Shown here piece by piece: positions 54,848 to 64,000 of a DNA stretch of 64,000 bases; the stretch's first letter is position 1, and every line of letters begins with the position of its first letter. The notes under the pieces were generated by a model. That model did not search any database and was not told the origin of the DNA. It saw only the letters and a program-made list of their open reading frames with translations. The DNA is from Limnomonas spitsbergensis (Eukaryota; Chlorophyta; Chlorophyceae; Chlamydomonadales): the NCBI GenBank assembly GCA_037349105.1, contig JAYJMM010000041.1:744001-808000 (forward strand). The letters are read 5' to 3'. Both the position numbers and the translations under genes were made by a program.

Positions 54848-55480
54848 TACTATATTAGATTGTCATGGAGCTCATGACTGACCGGTCTCCACTGGACCCC
54901 GCATTATCTGGCATTGTGTAAACTAATGGACCATGTCCTGAACCCAAGTGCACTCAATAAACGCAAGACATGGCCCCAACCACCGATGAGGAAACCTTGT
55001 TGTACTTGATGTGCCTTTTATCGGCCAGAAGTGGATGTATTTATCTGGAGCAATCTGTATATATTTCAGTTGCATCCGTCACATGTCCTTTCAGGGTGGT
55101 GGGTGATCTGCTTCTCCTAGTAGCATCTGCCTAATTATTGTCGTTGTGGGTTTCAATGGGCAGTAAGGCCTAATACTTTTGTATGGTGGGGTCATTGAAG
55201 GCTAATGTAGGGTGGGGTCCAAAACTAGGGTACATGATCTCGACTGTCAGATGGAGATGGACATATGTTCACTTATTCCTGAAATCCTCCAACGTGTTTG
55301 ACATCTTACGTCATCGTCTTACCCGTCTCACCTGTATTGTATTGTATTGGGAAGTGATGCCCGTAACTTTGAATGCAGCTAATACTGTATTAAGCTGTAT
55401 TGACCTCTGAACAGTATATGCCAGAGATGATGTTTGCATGTCACCGATCGATTGGCAAGCTCATATTGATTGGTCTTGTA
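54848..55480. other. 3' flank of LRR-4, left of LINE
   Basis: Homologous to 27402-27804. No coding frame. Ends ..GGTCTTGTA, where LRR-2's flank goes straight on to TGTGTGCCTC. Confidence 0.7.
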
Positions 55481-57601
55481 GGTTGGTTGGTTGCTGGTGA
55501 TGCTGAACGACCCCATCACTGTAGATCCAAATTATGTTCCCTCGTCTTATTGCAGCGTCTTGATTCTTGGGCAGAAAGTCAGGGTTTCAGAGCCGATGGC
55601 CTGGCAGGTTTTCGGCATGAACGAGGAACACCTGATAATGCTTTCATTCTTAACCACATTATTGAAAAATACCAATCGGAGAAAAAAACGACTTTTGCTG
55701 CTTTCATTGATTTTAGGAAGGCATATGACTGCATTGACAGAGATTTACTGTGGCGGAGTTTAAGTACAGAGCATGGGCGTGCACGGCCGGATTTTAGAAA
55801 GTTTGAAGGAGATGTATCAGGATGTACAAATCCGTGTACGGGTTGGTGGTAAACTGGGAGATAGTTTCTCCTCCTTAATGGGTGTTAAACAAGGAGACCC
55901 GCTGTCCCCTCTATTGTTTGGCCTGTTTGTCGACCGTTTCGAGAAGTTTGTCGCAAGTGAGTGCCCTGATATTGGCGCCCGTCTTTCACATGCTTTGGTC
56001 AGAGTTTTACTTTATGCTGATGATCTGGTGTTATTCGCTGAATGGCCGGATGATCTGCAAAAACTTCTTGATGCTCTCCATATTTTTTGTTGCCACAATG
56101 CCTTGACAGTCAATATAAAAAATCTGAAGCAGTTGTTTTTAACCAGAAATGTTGCCGTCATTTGGCATCTTTGTCTTATGACGGAAGCGTTCTTGATATT
56201 AAGCCCTTTTTCATCTACTTGGGTATGTTATCTGATGAGACAGAGGGTATGAAGGGAGCAGGTAGACGTTGTGTCAACAAGGGGAGGGCAGCTTTGTATG
56301 CCATGGTCCGGACTCCGGAGATGTCATGAGCTTGACATACACAATGTTCACATTAAATGTCATATTTTTGACTCTTTGGTGAAGCCTATTCTGTTGTATG
56401 GATGTGAAATTTGGGGACCAGGTCTCCTTGCGAAAGGAGTCGGCTTGACAGATACTGGTTTCTCTAGAGATTTGGAGGTAATTCACAAGGGTTTCCTTAG
56501 GCAGTGTCTAGGTCTTCGCAAGTCTGTGGCCGATTATCTTCTCATGAGTGAACATCACCGTGAACCCCTTATCTTAAGTCTTTTTCAGCAGACCCTGAGT
56601 TTTTGGAATATAATTAATCTGAGGCCTGACAATGACCTTGTGAAAATGGCTATGCAGGAAAGTTGTGATTTGGCGAAGGCTGGCACTTCACTTTGTTGGG
56701 CTGGTTTTCTGTCTACGATATTGATGACTCTGGGTATTGATTTATTGACTGCTTCAGCCAATACCTCTTTGGATACTGAGGTCTGAGGGCATTGTGAATT
56801 CAGCTAGGGATCAGTGGCTTTCCAAAATTTCCAAGGACATGCCACGTACGGCCCTGTCAGTACGTGCCACTCCTGACTCAGAACGCCCGGGGTTCAAATT
56901 GTTTACGTTCTCTAAGTGGTTATTCCAAATTAAGCGTGATGTGAAGGAGACTTTCTGGTACAATTTGAGTAAGCCTAATATTATTTTCGCTGTAGCCCGG
57001 TATCGGATGGGGTCGCATTGGCTGAATGTTGAGACGGGGCGCTTTGAGAAACCCTGTGTGCCTCGTAGCGAGAGGATTTTTAGATGTTGCAATCTTAAAT
57101 GTCGGGAGGATGAGCTTCACATGATTTACTGCCCGTTCTATACAGACCTTCGTTTTCAGTTTAACCTTACTTTCCATAATTTCCTAAAGGACGAGGATGA
57201 GGCCATGAAACGGTATGCAAATGGAGTGTGGGGCAAACTAAATGCAGCGGATTCTGCATATGTGTTCTGGAAGAAATTTGGTTGTTTTATCTTTCAGTGT
57301 TGATGAAAAGAGAGAATCATCTCAAAACTTTGCCAAATTTCCTGTCTCCCCCCTAACTCTCTAGGCGGTGCTCAATCGAACTCTTTTGCACCCACGTCAT
57401 GTTTTATGGCTGGGGCTTATCTTCTGCACTATGGGTTCATTCCCACGCCACTGTCGTGGTTGTGTGCTAGTTGCTTGCCCAGGGGGGTCACTGGTTTTCG
57501 CTTTCTGCCCTAGTGTATCAAGTGCCTGAACCGGTTTACGGGCACATGTCCCATGCATCAAGTGTGATGCTCTGTTGGACTGTAAAAACTTCACTTCGCA
57601 G
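55481..57601 (+). mobile_element. 5'-truncated LINE (non-LTR retrotransposon)
   Basis: Borders are set by the empty site in the LRR-2 flank (27801-27806): left flank ends ..TCTTGTA, right flank resumes TGTGTGCC at 57603. The insert holds RT and a Cys/His C-terminus, then about 300 bp of 3' untranslated sequence ending ..TGTAAAAACTTCACTTCGCAG. No poly(A) tail and no target duplication beyond 1-2 bp. Endonuclease and ORF1 are absent. Confidence 0.8.
55530..57303 (+). pseudogene. LINE reverse transcriptase, several frameshifts
   Basis: Motifs in order across three frames: GFRADGLAGFRHERGTPDNA, TTFAAFIDFRKAYDCIDRDL (to about 55770), SSLMGVKQGDPLSPLLFGLF, VLLYADDLVLFAE (catalytic YADD near 56010-56025), then KSEAVVF and FIYLGML. 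The thumb region follows (LVKPILLYGCEIWG) and a C-terminal Cys/His cluster C-x4-C-x6-H-x4-C near 57085-57135. Frame changes near 55800, 56120, 56310 and a stop at 56786 show that the copy is dead. The type is a LINE of the kind with RT plus a terminal zinc-like motif; the clade is not assigned. Confidence 0.88.
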
Positions 57602-57602
57602 A

Positions 57603-58193
57603 TGTGTGCCTCAACATATATAAATGTTTGTTCTTAGTTATCGAAGCTGAAGGCTGTCTGGCTGGTGATCATATTTGCATTTGATCTTAAGACATGATTG
57701 ACCGGATATGTTAAATATTCAGATGACATTGATTGTTGAATAAGAACCTAACTAGCATGTATCAAATGTGATGCTTACAGTTGGAAGCCTCCTTCTTGAG
57801 AATATCAAGTGCCCGAGTGCCATATATTGTTGTTCATCTTTTGCTGGCGCTTGCTCGCCTTTGTTTTAATTTGAAACTAGCTTGGTACAGCTAGCAGCCG
57901 CCTCACATTTACCCCATATTTTATCCCTGGCATGCAACTAATTTATTGCAATTAATAACATGTTGTTGGGTACCTCAACTTCAAGCCACAGATTACACAC
58001 AAACCATGGCGTGCTACATTTCCATACCTTTCGGCGGGAATCCGCCCTTGCCCTCTTTATCTGGCATGAAGGTCTCCCTCATCTGCTTTTGAATGTTTGT
58101 GCATACAAACCTGTTAATGATATCCTTTGCGGTCAATTGCCACATTGTACCTTCTCTAGTCTAGACATAAACATCACCTACGTCACCTTCTGA
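57603..58193. other. 3' flank of LRR-4, right of LINE
   Basis: Homologous to 27807-28774. Landmarks: TATCAAGTGCCCGAGTGCC near 57806 and CTCATCTGCTTTTGAATGT near 58078. No gene recognised. Confidence 0.65.
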
Positions 58194-58569
58194 GTCAATG
58201 ACGTTACACCTCTGGGTCTTTCTCAAAAAGGCTCGACCGCGTGAGCGCCTAACTTCAAGGGTTGGGAAGAAAGAACGAAACAAACATCAGGGGGCAGGAA
58301 AAAGGGCAAGTGGGAAACAAATTGAAGGGACAGACGAAAGGCTTGGAAAGAATGACGAAATAAGTTCCAGCCTCTGAAAACGTCTACGCCTTTGTATTTT
58401 GTTTTTTTTCAGCCTTTTGTTTTGTCCCTTCACTTTATTTCCCACTTTTCCCACCTTTCTTTTGCCCTGCCCCCTTCTGCGTTTCTTCCCATCTTTCCTC
58501 TCATTTTTTAGTAAGGCACCCACGCGGCCGAGCCTTTTTAGCAGGGCCCAGAGTTGTAATATCATTGAC
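58194..58569. mobile_element. Foldback (MITE-like) element, arms about 180 bp
   Basis: Left end GTCAATGACGTTACACCTCT; the reverse complement of the right end is GTCAATGATATTACAACTCT. Both arms continue with GGGCC/GGGTC.., AAAAAGGCTCG.CCGCGTG, a CGCCT/TGCCT word, GGGGGCAGG and GTGGGAAA. The centre (about 58380) reads CCTCTGAAAACGTCTACGCC. One arm-like copy is at 39045-39200 and fragments are at 15600-16900. No coding capacity. Probable non-autonomous DNA transposon. Confidence 0.8.
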
Positions 58570-59390
58570 ATATGGACGTATGCATGCCATCCACTTGACA
58601 AAATAAGTATTGTCCGCTTAATTACCGCTTTTTAGATTGCATCATGCAAAACCAACATTTCATGATCATGCAAGGCCTTGCCAATCTCTACAAATAATGC
58701 AAAACCTGTCAACTCGAATATCCCCCGAAGTGCCACACCAAGCATCCCTTGCTGAAGTGCCATGCCAAGCATCCCCGTTTCCCATGAGGTACCACACCTA
58801 GCACCCCCGAGGTGCCATCCCAAGTATTCCCTATTCCCCTACCCTGAGGTGCCACACCCCCTTAGTGATAGTCCATAGGGAGTGCTGGTGGCGCTGCTCA
58901 TGCACCCACACTCCCTTTGTGATAGTCTGATCGAGATGCTTGCTGTAATTGCTACTTCAGTGTCGATGGGAGGGGTTCTGAGGGCAGGAGTGCATGGCGG
59001 CAAGAGCTGAGAGTGGCCGATCCTGAGTGCGAGCTTTGAGCCAGCATGGTAATTTGAGGCTTGAAAGGCTAATAATATTGTTTCATTAGAGAAATAGTAA
59101 CAGATATTTTTCTGTCGGTTGTCGCGCTGTTCTTCGGTTGTGGCTACTCTTCCATCATGCATTGGATCCGCGTTGCCATCGCTTCCGAAACTAGGGATCC
59201 GAAACAATTCGGACATTGCGAGACACTTAATTTGTTTTTAGCGCGCAAAACATGGGTCCACCTAAATCGGGCCATGGAACATCCAATGAGGAACTAGCCT
59301 TGACCGGCCTACTCAGTGCCTAGTACAAGGGCAGAGCAACGCTGCTGGTTCACGACGGAGAGATGGAAACACACACTCCGCAGAAAGCTA
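58570..59390. other. Intergenic, repeats only
   Basis: 58640-58860 shares GCATGCAAGGCCTTGC and CACACCAAGCATCCCTTG words with 19300-19500 and 30080-30250. No gene recognised in 58870-59390. Confidence 0.45.
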
Positions 59391-59399
59391 AGTCCCGGC

Positions 59400-59775
59400 T
59401 GGTCCCGGAGTGATCCCAGCAACCCACACATGGTCCCACGGGATTGATCCCCATATCGTGGGACTGGTCCCCATAGTATGGCAGGTCCCAGGACCGTCCT
59501 GGGATTGGTCCCAAAATGAAAGGAATTGGTCCCATGGGACTGGGACTAAGCTGGGATCAACTGAGAATCATGATGGGATCAGCTACATGATCGTGTTGGG
59601 ATCAACTACAGGACCAGGCTGGGACCATCTAGAGGACCATGCTGGGATCAGCTACATGACCATGCTGGGATCAGCTGCGGGCCATGCTGGGATCAACTGC
59701 AGGACCATGTTGGGACCATCTACAGGACCCATGATGGGATCAGGCTAGGACCATCTACAGGATCAGGCTAGGACC
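59400..59775 (+). repeat. 22-23-bp minisatellite, CATGCTGGGATCAGCTACAG type
   Basis: Units such as CATGCTGGGATCAGCTACAT-GAC, CATGCTGGGATCAGCTGCGG-GC and CATGTTGGGACCATCTACAG-GAC repeat every 22-23 bp from about 59560 to 59770, with looser GGTCCCA/TGGGACC words before that. Non-coding. Confidence 0.75.
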
Positions 59776-60156
59776 ACATATAGGACTCAATCTGGGACAT
59801 GCCATGACAATGCGTCCACAATTTACATTTGCCTCGTCAGCTTAAGTCTCAATGTGCCAGGCTAATTTCCTGTTCACTCAGCAACAATCCTTGCGTGTTA
59901 ATCAAATCACTGCTGCTCATATGAAGCACATCTAGGATTCAGGAATGCAAAAAGTAGGGGTCACCTATAAAACAAATGAAAATGCAAACGAAAGACATTC
60001 ATCCTCATCGGCCACGTCCAAGCTCACAAGCACCTTCCTCCTTGACAGTGTTGTTCCCTTCTCACGTGCGCGTTCAGTGCTCCGGACCTCTTGCCATGAG
60101 GTGAGGGAGTGATGAAACAAAGTGAAGTATAGCGCAAAGACAATAGGACATAAAGA

Positions 60157-60801
60157 TCATTGGCCAATCAAAGACTGAAGACCTCAGCTAGCAGTCAGCC
60201 AGAAATGTGCCAAGCTCATTAGTACCTTGGCAAGATTCTTGTTCCCATGTATATTTTCCTTCACATGACAGCGCCACTTGCTCTCGATAGTGGCGTCCAT
60301 CCCCTGAGGTTCAGAAAATGAGGATATTGATTGGTTTAATGTGGCACATGCATAGCTCTCATGACTTTGCCGTTCAAACACAATTACATGTTCAACATAC
60401 CGGTAGCTTACCTCTGCCAGCTTGAGGAGCAGTCCAGGGTTTGAAGCAATCATTAGTTCGCAGCCAGCTTTTTCACAGAGGGCCGCTACCTGGCCGCTAC
60501 AGCCTTTGCCATAGTTGCTGCATCAGAGGCACCTGCATAAAGTACGGTTCCATGGTGAGATGTTATAATCATGGGTATAATGAAAGCATCCTCATGCCTA
60601 AAAATAGATGCAAGCAGGCAACAAAGTCTAACATGTTGCTAGTCATATCCAGACACATTATCTCGTCAATAACGATATCACCTTGTAATTGTTGTCCTTG
60701 ATCTTCTCGCAATGGTGAGATCCAGAAGCCTTTGGCGCCCGGCTCTTCGTGTGGGCAATCGAGGCACCATAGGGCAAAGAACCGCTTGCGGATGGATGCT
60801 C
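60157..60801 (-). CDS. Unrecognised multi-exon candidate gene (partial)
   Basis: Four minus-strand segments join with GT..AG borders and matching phases: 60801-60657 (ASIRKRFFALWCLDCPH .. IVIDEIM), 60597-60412 (HEDAFIIPMIITSHHGTV, MAKAVAALCEKAGCEL, NPGLLLKLAE), 60303-60226 (GMDATIESKWRCHVKEN, GNKNLAK) and 60174-60157 (SLIGQ, stop). Upstream exons are not found. An 11-bp tandem duplication (GTAGCGGCC repeated, 60481-60503) breaks the frame inside the second segment, so this copy may be a pseudogene unless spliced around. I do not recognise the family. Support is the consistent exon phasing and amino-acid-like composition only. Confidence 0.4.
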
Positions 60802-60899
60802 CTGAAAGAATGGGAAGCAATACGTGAATAACAGATCAGGCTTTCCAAAGCTGAAGCATGTCTCGTCTACGCCTCCAAAGAACAAACCTCAATCGCTCT

Positions 60900-61430
60900 C
60901 TCGCCATTTCGCGGCTTGCCAACGCAACCACCCAAGAAGTAGTGGCCTTTTCACATCTTCGCCGTGGTCAAATTCTGGCCATCGTCGGTTAAGCTTTAGA
61001 GCTGACTTCGGGCGTGGAATAGGTAGAACAGAACATAATATTGAGTTGCTGTCCGCAAATACCCATGGCCCAGGAAGTCAAATGAATGTCTCAGAGAAGC
61101 GGTGGTATGTGTGGGGAGCGCGCAACCAAGTATGGGCTTGAAGTACGAACAAAGGGGCGACAAAGGCTTACCGTATAACGTGCCTACTTGCTTAGCAGTT
61201 TCTAGATAATAATACGATTGGCTTTGAATTTTTTGTAGCCGCCACCGGTACTCGCTTCAACTGGCCTGATGGCACGTGAGGGTGCTGAGACAGATGCTGC
61301 CCAAGTTGCCCATGTAAGGCATAGTTGTAGGCCCGGGTGTCATGCTGCTGACCGTTGAACCTTCCCCTAGTGTCAGCCGTGCTGATTGAGCCAAGCCGCT
61401 GCCTTACATTTGTGCGCAAACAAGCACAAG
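60900..61430. other. Intergenic
   Basis: 61340-61430 resembles 17100-17215 (CCCCTAGTGT.AGCCGTGCTGAT), a dispersed repeat. Its match stops at the start of the Copia-type LTR. Nothing else recognised. Confidence 0.45.
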
Positions 61431-61904
61431 TGTAACATAGCTAGCACCTAGCAAGTGCCATGCTAATGCCTGTCAGAGATGGTAGCATGGATGCCATGCT
61501 TTTAGTCATGCTAGTTCGCATATAACTCTGTGCGGATTGAAGCTCGTTTCCGTTTGTGTTTGTTCTCATGAACTTCCTTCTGAAGTTCAGTGTTTACTTT
61601 AGTCGCCATGACTAGTGACACGTTAGCCATGACACTATGACTGTGCTCATGACTCTGCTATGCATGGTAGTAATTCTGATTTGTCATAGACTAGGGCATG
61701 CCTTGTTTGCCTAGCCTTCTTATACTGAGACTCTGTTGATTCGTGATCTTATAGTACGCCGACTCTGTTGCTTTACCGATTGTATCAAGATGTAACCAGC
61801 GATTCTCCACCGTGTTCCCGACTCCCCGGTCTCCGCTTCCTCTCTCAGCATGGACAGATAAGAGATACAAGTAAGGGCATTATTGTCTATACTGCCCTGC
61901 TTCA
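61431..61904 (+). repeat. Copia-type LTR (5' or solo remnant)
   Basis: Starts TGTAACATAG exactly where homology to the 17.1-17.2 kb repeat ends, and ends ..CTGCCCTGCTTCA one base before a primer-binding-like site. TG..CA ends and a 474-bp length fit. A second LTR was not found within the window, so the element is truncated or extends beyond it. Confidence 0.5.
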
Positions 61905-61905
61905 C

Positions 61906-61919
61906 TTGGTTTCAGAGCC
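61906..61919 (+). promoter_or_regulatory. Primer-binding-site-like TTGGTTTCAGAGCC
   Basis: Close to the TGGTATCAGAGC sequence, complementary to initiator tRNA-Met, that follows the 5' LTR in many Ty1/Copia elements. One mismatch from the common form and correctly placed after the LTR. Confidence 0.5.
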
Positions 61920-64000
61920 TGATTGATCCTGAATTGCCATCCCTGGCAATTTTTGACGGACTTGTCACGCCTGGCCTGCGTCCCTGCGACGGCGAAATCG
62001 CTACATGTTGGCCCAACCTCCGTGTAGTAGTGTCGTACGCGCGTTGTCAGCCAGTCATGTTGTATTGCTGTCGCTTGTGTACATTGCCTGAGTATCGCCT
62101 GTGTATCTCGCTTGACATCCCGTCTCGCTTGTGCCCTCGCGTGTACCTCTCGCGTGTGCCCTCGCTTCAGCCAGATTTGGTCAGCACTTCCGGTGGGCAG
62201 CAGTCGACAGTCAGCCTGAACTTCAGCATGAACTTCAGCTGCCAGTTAAATGACCAGTCATCGCCACAGTCGGCCTCAGCAAGGTCGTTATGGGCAGGCT
62301 AGGTTAATCTCGACAAGCCCGTGCCTAGCCATTTGTGGATCGCTCGAGATGCTATCAGACGTCAGCTGAATTTGCAGATGTTTTATTTCATAATGGCGTG
62401 GCTAGAAGATGACGGGACTATGGAACCCAGATTCAGCACGTCCGGTTCTCAATTTCCCAGATTTCCCCCCCCCCGGCCAAAACGTCTCGTTCTACTGTGT
62501 GTTCCTTATGACCATCCTCTACCGTCCAACTCAAAGGCTGACAGGCAACGCAATTCCCATCTGAAACCATGGCATAGACCTAAAGAGTTGTATTGCCTAG
62601 GCCGGATGCATCACTTTGGTGGTGGGGCAACTCACGGAAACCTGTCATGCGCAATTACTAGATGTGCCCCGGAGTGCACACATTTGTTTTGAGGGAGGAG
62701 GAGAGATGGGTCAGCACTTAGCAGACGGGCATGAGAGGAGTTAATGTAGTGCGTCGAGCTAGGACCCTTGAGGAGCCGGTGAAGAGTAATTGCCGTGCAT
62801 CCACTTGGGACCACTGACCACGATAGGCAGATTAGCCTCAACCCCTTCGGGTAATGTCAAGACTGAGCTAAGTTTCGAGACGTAGATTCTTACATGTCAA
62901 AACAGAGGTTTCTTTGCACGGAGATGAGGTGTTCCTAGAATCAACCCGATATCTATACACCGCCCACGGGATCCTTTGCGTGATTCGTCTTGGGTATTCC
63001 ATTTTCAACGGCCCGTTGTGACATGCCAATGGATTATGGATTTTCCTCCTCTAGGTTGCGGATAAGCCATCCGGACTTTTTCGGCGACATCTAGAACACG
63101 GCTTTGACCAAACGGCAGTTTGTCTTCGCGTGTGTGTCACCATGCCATCTGATCCGGAGCTCTTATGCACTCTCACCGTAACTGGCCGAGATGAGCTCGC
63201 GGATAGATGAGGATGTTCAGCACAATCATGGTTCCTGGTTGTATGTGCCGCATAGGATCTGCAGATCTTGCATATGCGCCACCGGCTGATTCATGGCTTA
63301 TGATGTTTCCACTTCCGGCTGCGGAGCGCGACAAGCGAGCGATTGCCTCACGCGTATTTTAGCGGCCTTAGCTTCATCATCTGGTGGATGGATTTTGCAA
63401 AGCACATCAGTCCATCAGACCAGGTTGCGACAGAGTAACCAAGCCATAGCTTGGGTTTCGTACCAGGGTACACCCTCGCTCCAGGCAGGAGAGTCATTAT
63501 CCCTGGCCTGCCCCGTCTGGTGAGATGGGGGGTGATATCGTGTACTATGTTGCACTTTATCCATTCATGGGTCGAGCATTGATTGCGTTCTACGCATTTG
63601 CTTGTAAAAATTTTGAGCATGCCTTCATGCATCGCTTCAACATATATCCCATGGCCACGCTACCTAGGTTTTTGTAGTTCCTCCGGAGTCGCTCTCTAGG
63701 ATTTATGCATAGCCTCCACCACCAGTTACGTCAGGATTTTAGAGGAGCGGGAGCCTGCCGTCAGTCCCGGGGGAAAGGAAATACAGTCCCGGGGGAAAGG
63801 AAATTACGGATTATGTTCAAGAAGACGAAGAAGACGAACAAGACGAAGATGGAAATGCAGATGCGTGATGAGGAGCTATTAAATGGTTAAAATGCTTACT
63901 ACGGCGTGATGGAAAGTAGCATACCTATTGTTGTTAGGCTCCGATGTATGTGCTCGATATGATGACGTCCTTCTGTAGTTCCCATGACATGATAAGTTAC
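61920..64000. other. Possible Copia-type internal region and unassigned DNA
   Basis: No gag, integrase or RT motif of a Copia element was found. A 139-codon frame (61883-62302) crosses the LTR end and has no recognised domain. A near-perfect 22-bp tandem (CAGTCCCGGGGGAAAGGAAAT) lies at 63761-63805. The remainder holds only short frames. Confidence 0.4.

Overview
The window looks like repeat-rich nuclear DNA of a eukaryote, most likely a green alga. The reasons are a block of TTTAGGG/CCCTAAA-like telomere repeats, Ty3/Gypsy pol genes with very GC-rich gag regions, LINEs whose ORF1 carries an RNA-binding-like region, a Copia-type LTR with a tRNA-iMet-like primer site, and intron signals (GT..AG). 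The species cannot be fixed from the sequence. Almost nothing looks like ordinary single-copy host coding sequence. The exceptions are a cluster of F-box/leucine-rich-repeat (LRR) genes and one unrecognised multi-exon candidate near 60.2-60.8 kb.

Layout. 1-14,327 (minus): giant Ty3/Gypsy-like retrotransposon copy 1 (E1); its 3' end lies left of the window. 14,384-15,267: LRR-1, cut at its 5' side by E1. 15.3-24.4 kb: degenerate repeats. 24.4-25.9 kb: two related 56-bp minisatellites in opposite orientation, separated by a telomere-like block. 26,224-27,401: LRR-2, an F-box/LRR gene with 15 repeats. 28.8-30.0 kb: a deleted LINE on the minus strand. 30.1-35 kb: a diverged direct duplicate of 19.3-24.3 kb. 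37,082-38,312: LRR-3. 39,290-39,614 and 54,329-54,850: LRR-4, split by E2 (39,615-54,328, plus), a second copy of the giant retrotransposon with 4-bp target duplications. 55,481-57,601: a LINE inserted in the LRR-4 flank. 58,194-58,569: a foldback element. 59.4-59.8 kb: a short-period minisatellite. 60.2-60.8 kb: the candidate gene. 61,431 onward: a Copia-type LTR.

The main result is the giant retrotransposon family. Comparing E1 (minus) with E2 (plus) gives the plan: a long leader with palindromes; ORF1 (Gag-like); a single in-frame stop; ORF2, more than 2,200 codons before the reverse transcriptase (CCHC knuckle, aspartic protease, two more zinc knuckles, a long conserved region of unknown function, a hydrophobic segment); RT; RNase H; the start of a DNA cytosine-C5-methyltransferase-like domain; integrase; and a PHD-finger remnant. 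The methyltransferase lies in a stretch (1-1,488, minus) that is open to the window edge. E2 has lost RT, RNase H, most of the methyltransferase, the front of the integrase and half of the PHD finger, so it is a non-autonomous deletion copy whose long gag-side ORFs remain open.

E2's ends are unusual. They follow the order A1 - internal - B1 - gc - A2 - B2 (A about 630 bp, B 230 bp), the split-direct-repeat arrangement known from PAT/DIRS tyrosine-recombinase elements. Yet E2 carries DDE-integrase remnants, TG..CA ends and a CCTA target duplication. E1 abuts an LRR array and E2 lies inside one. The LRR loci fall into two alternating subfamilies (1 and 3; 2 and 4) with homologous 3' flanks, which points to duplication of gene-plus-flank units and then unequal exchange.
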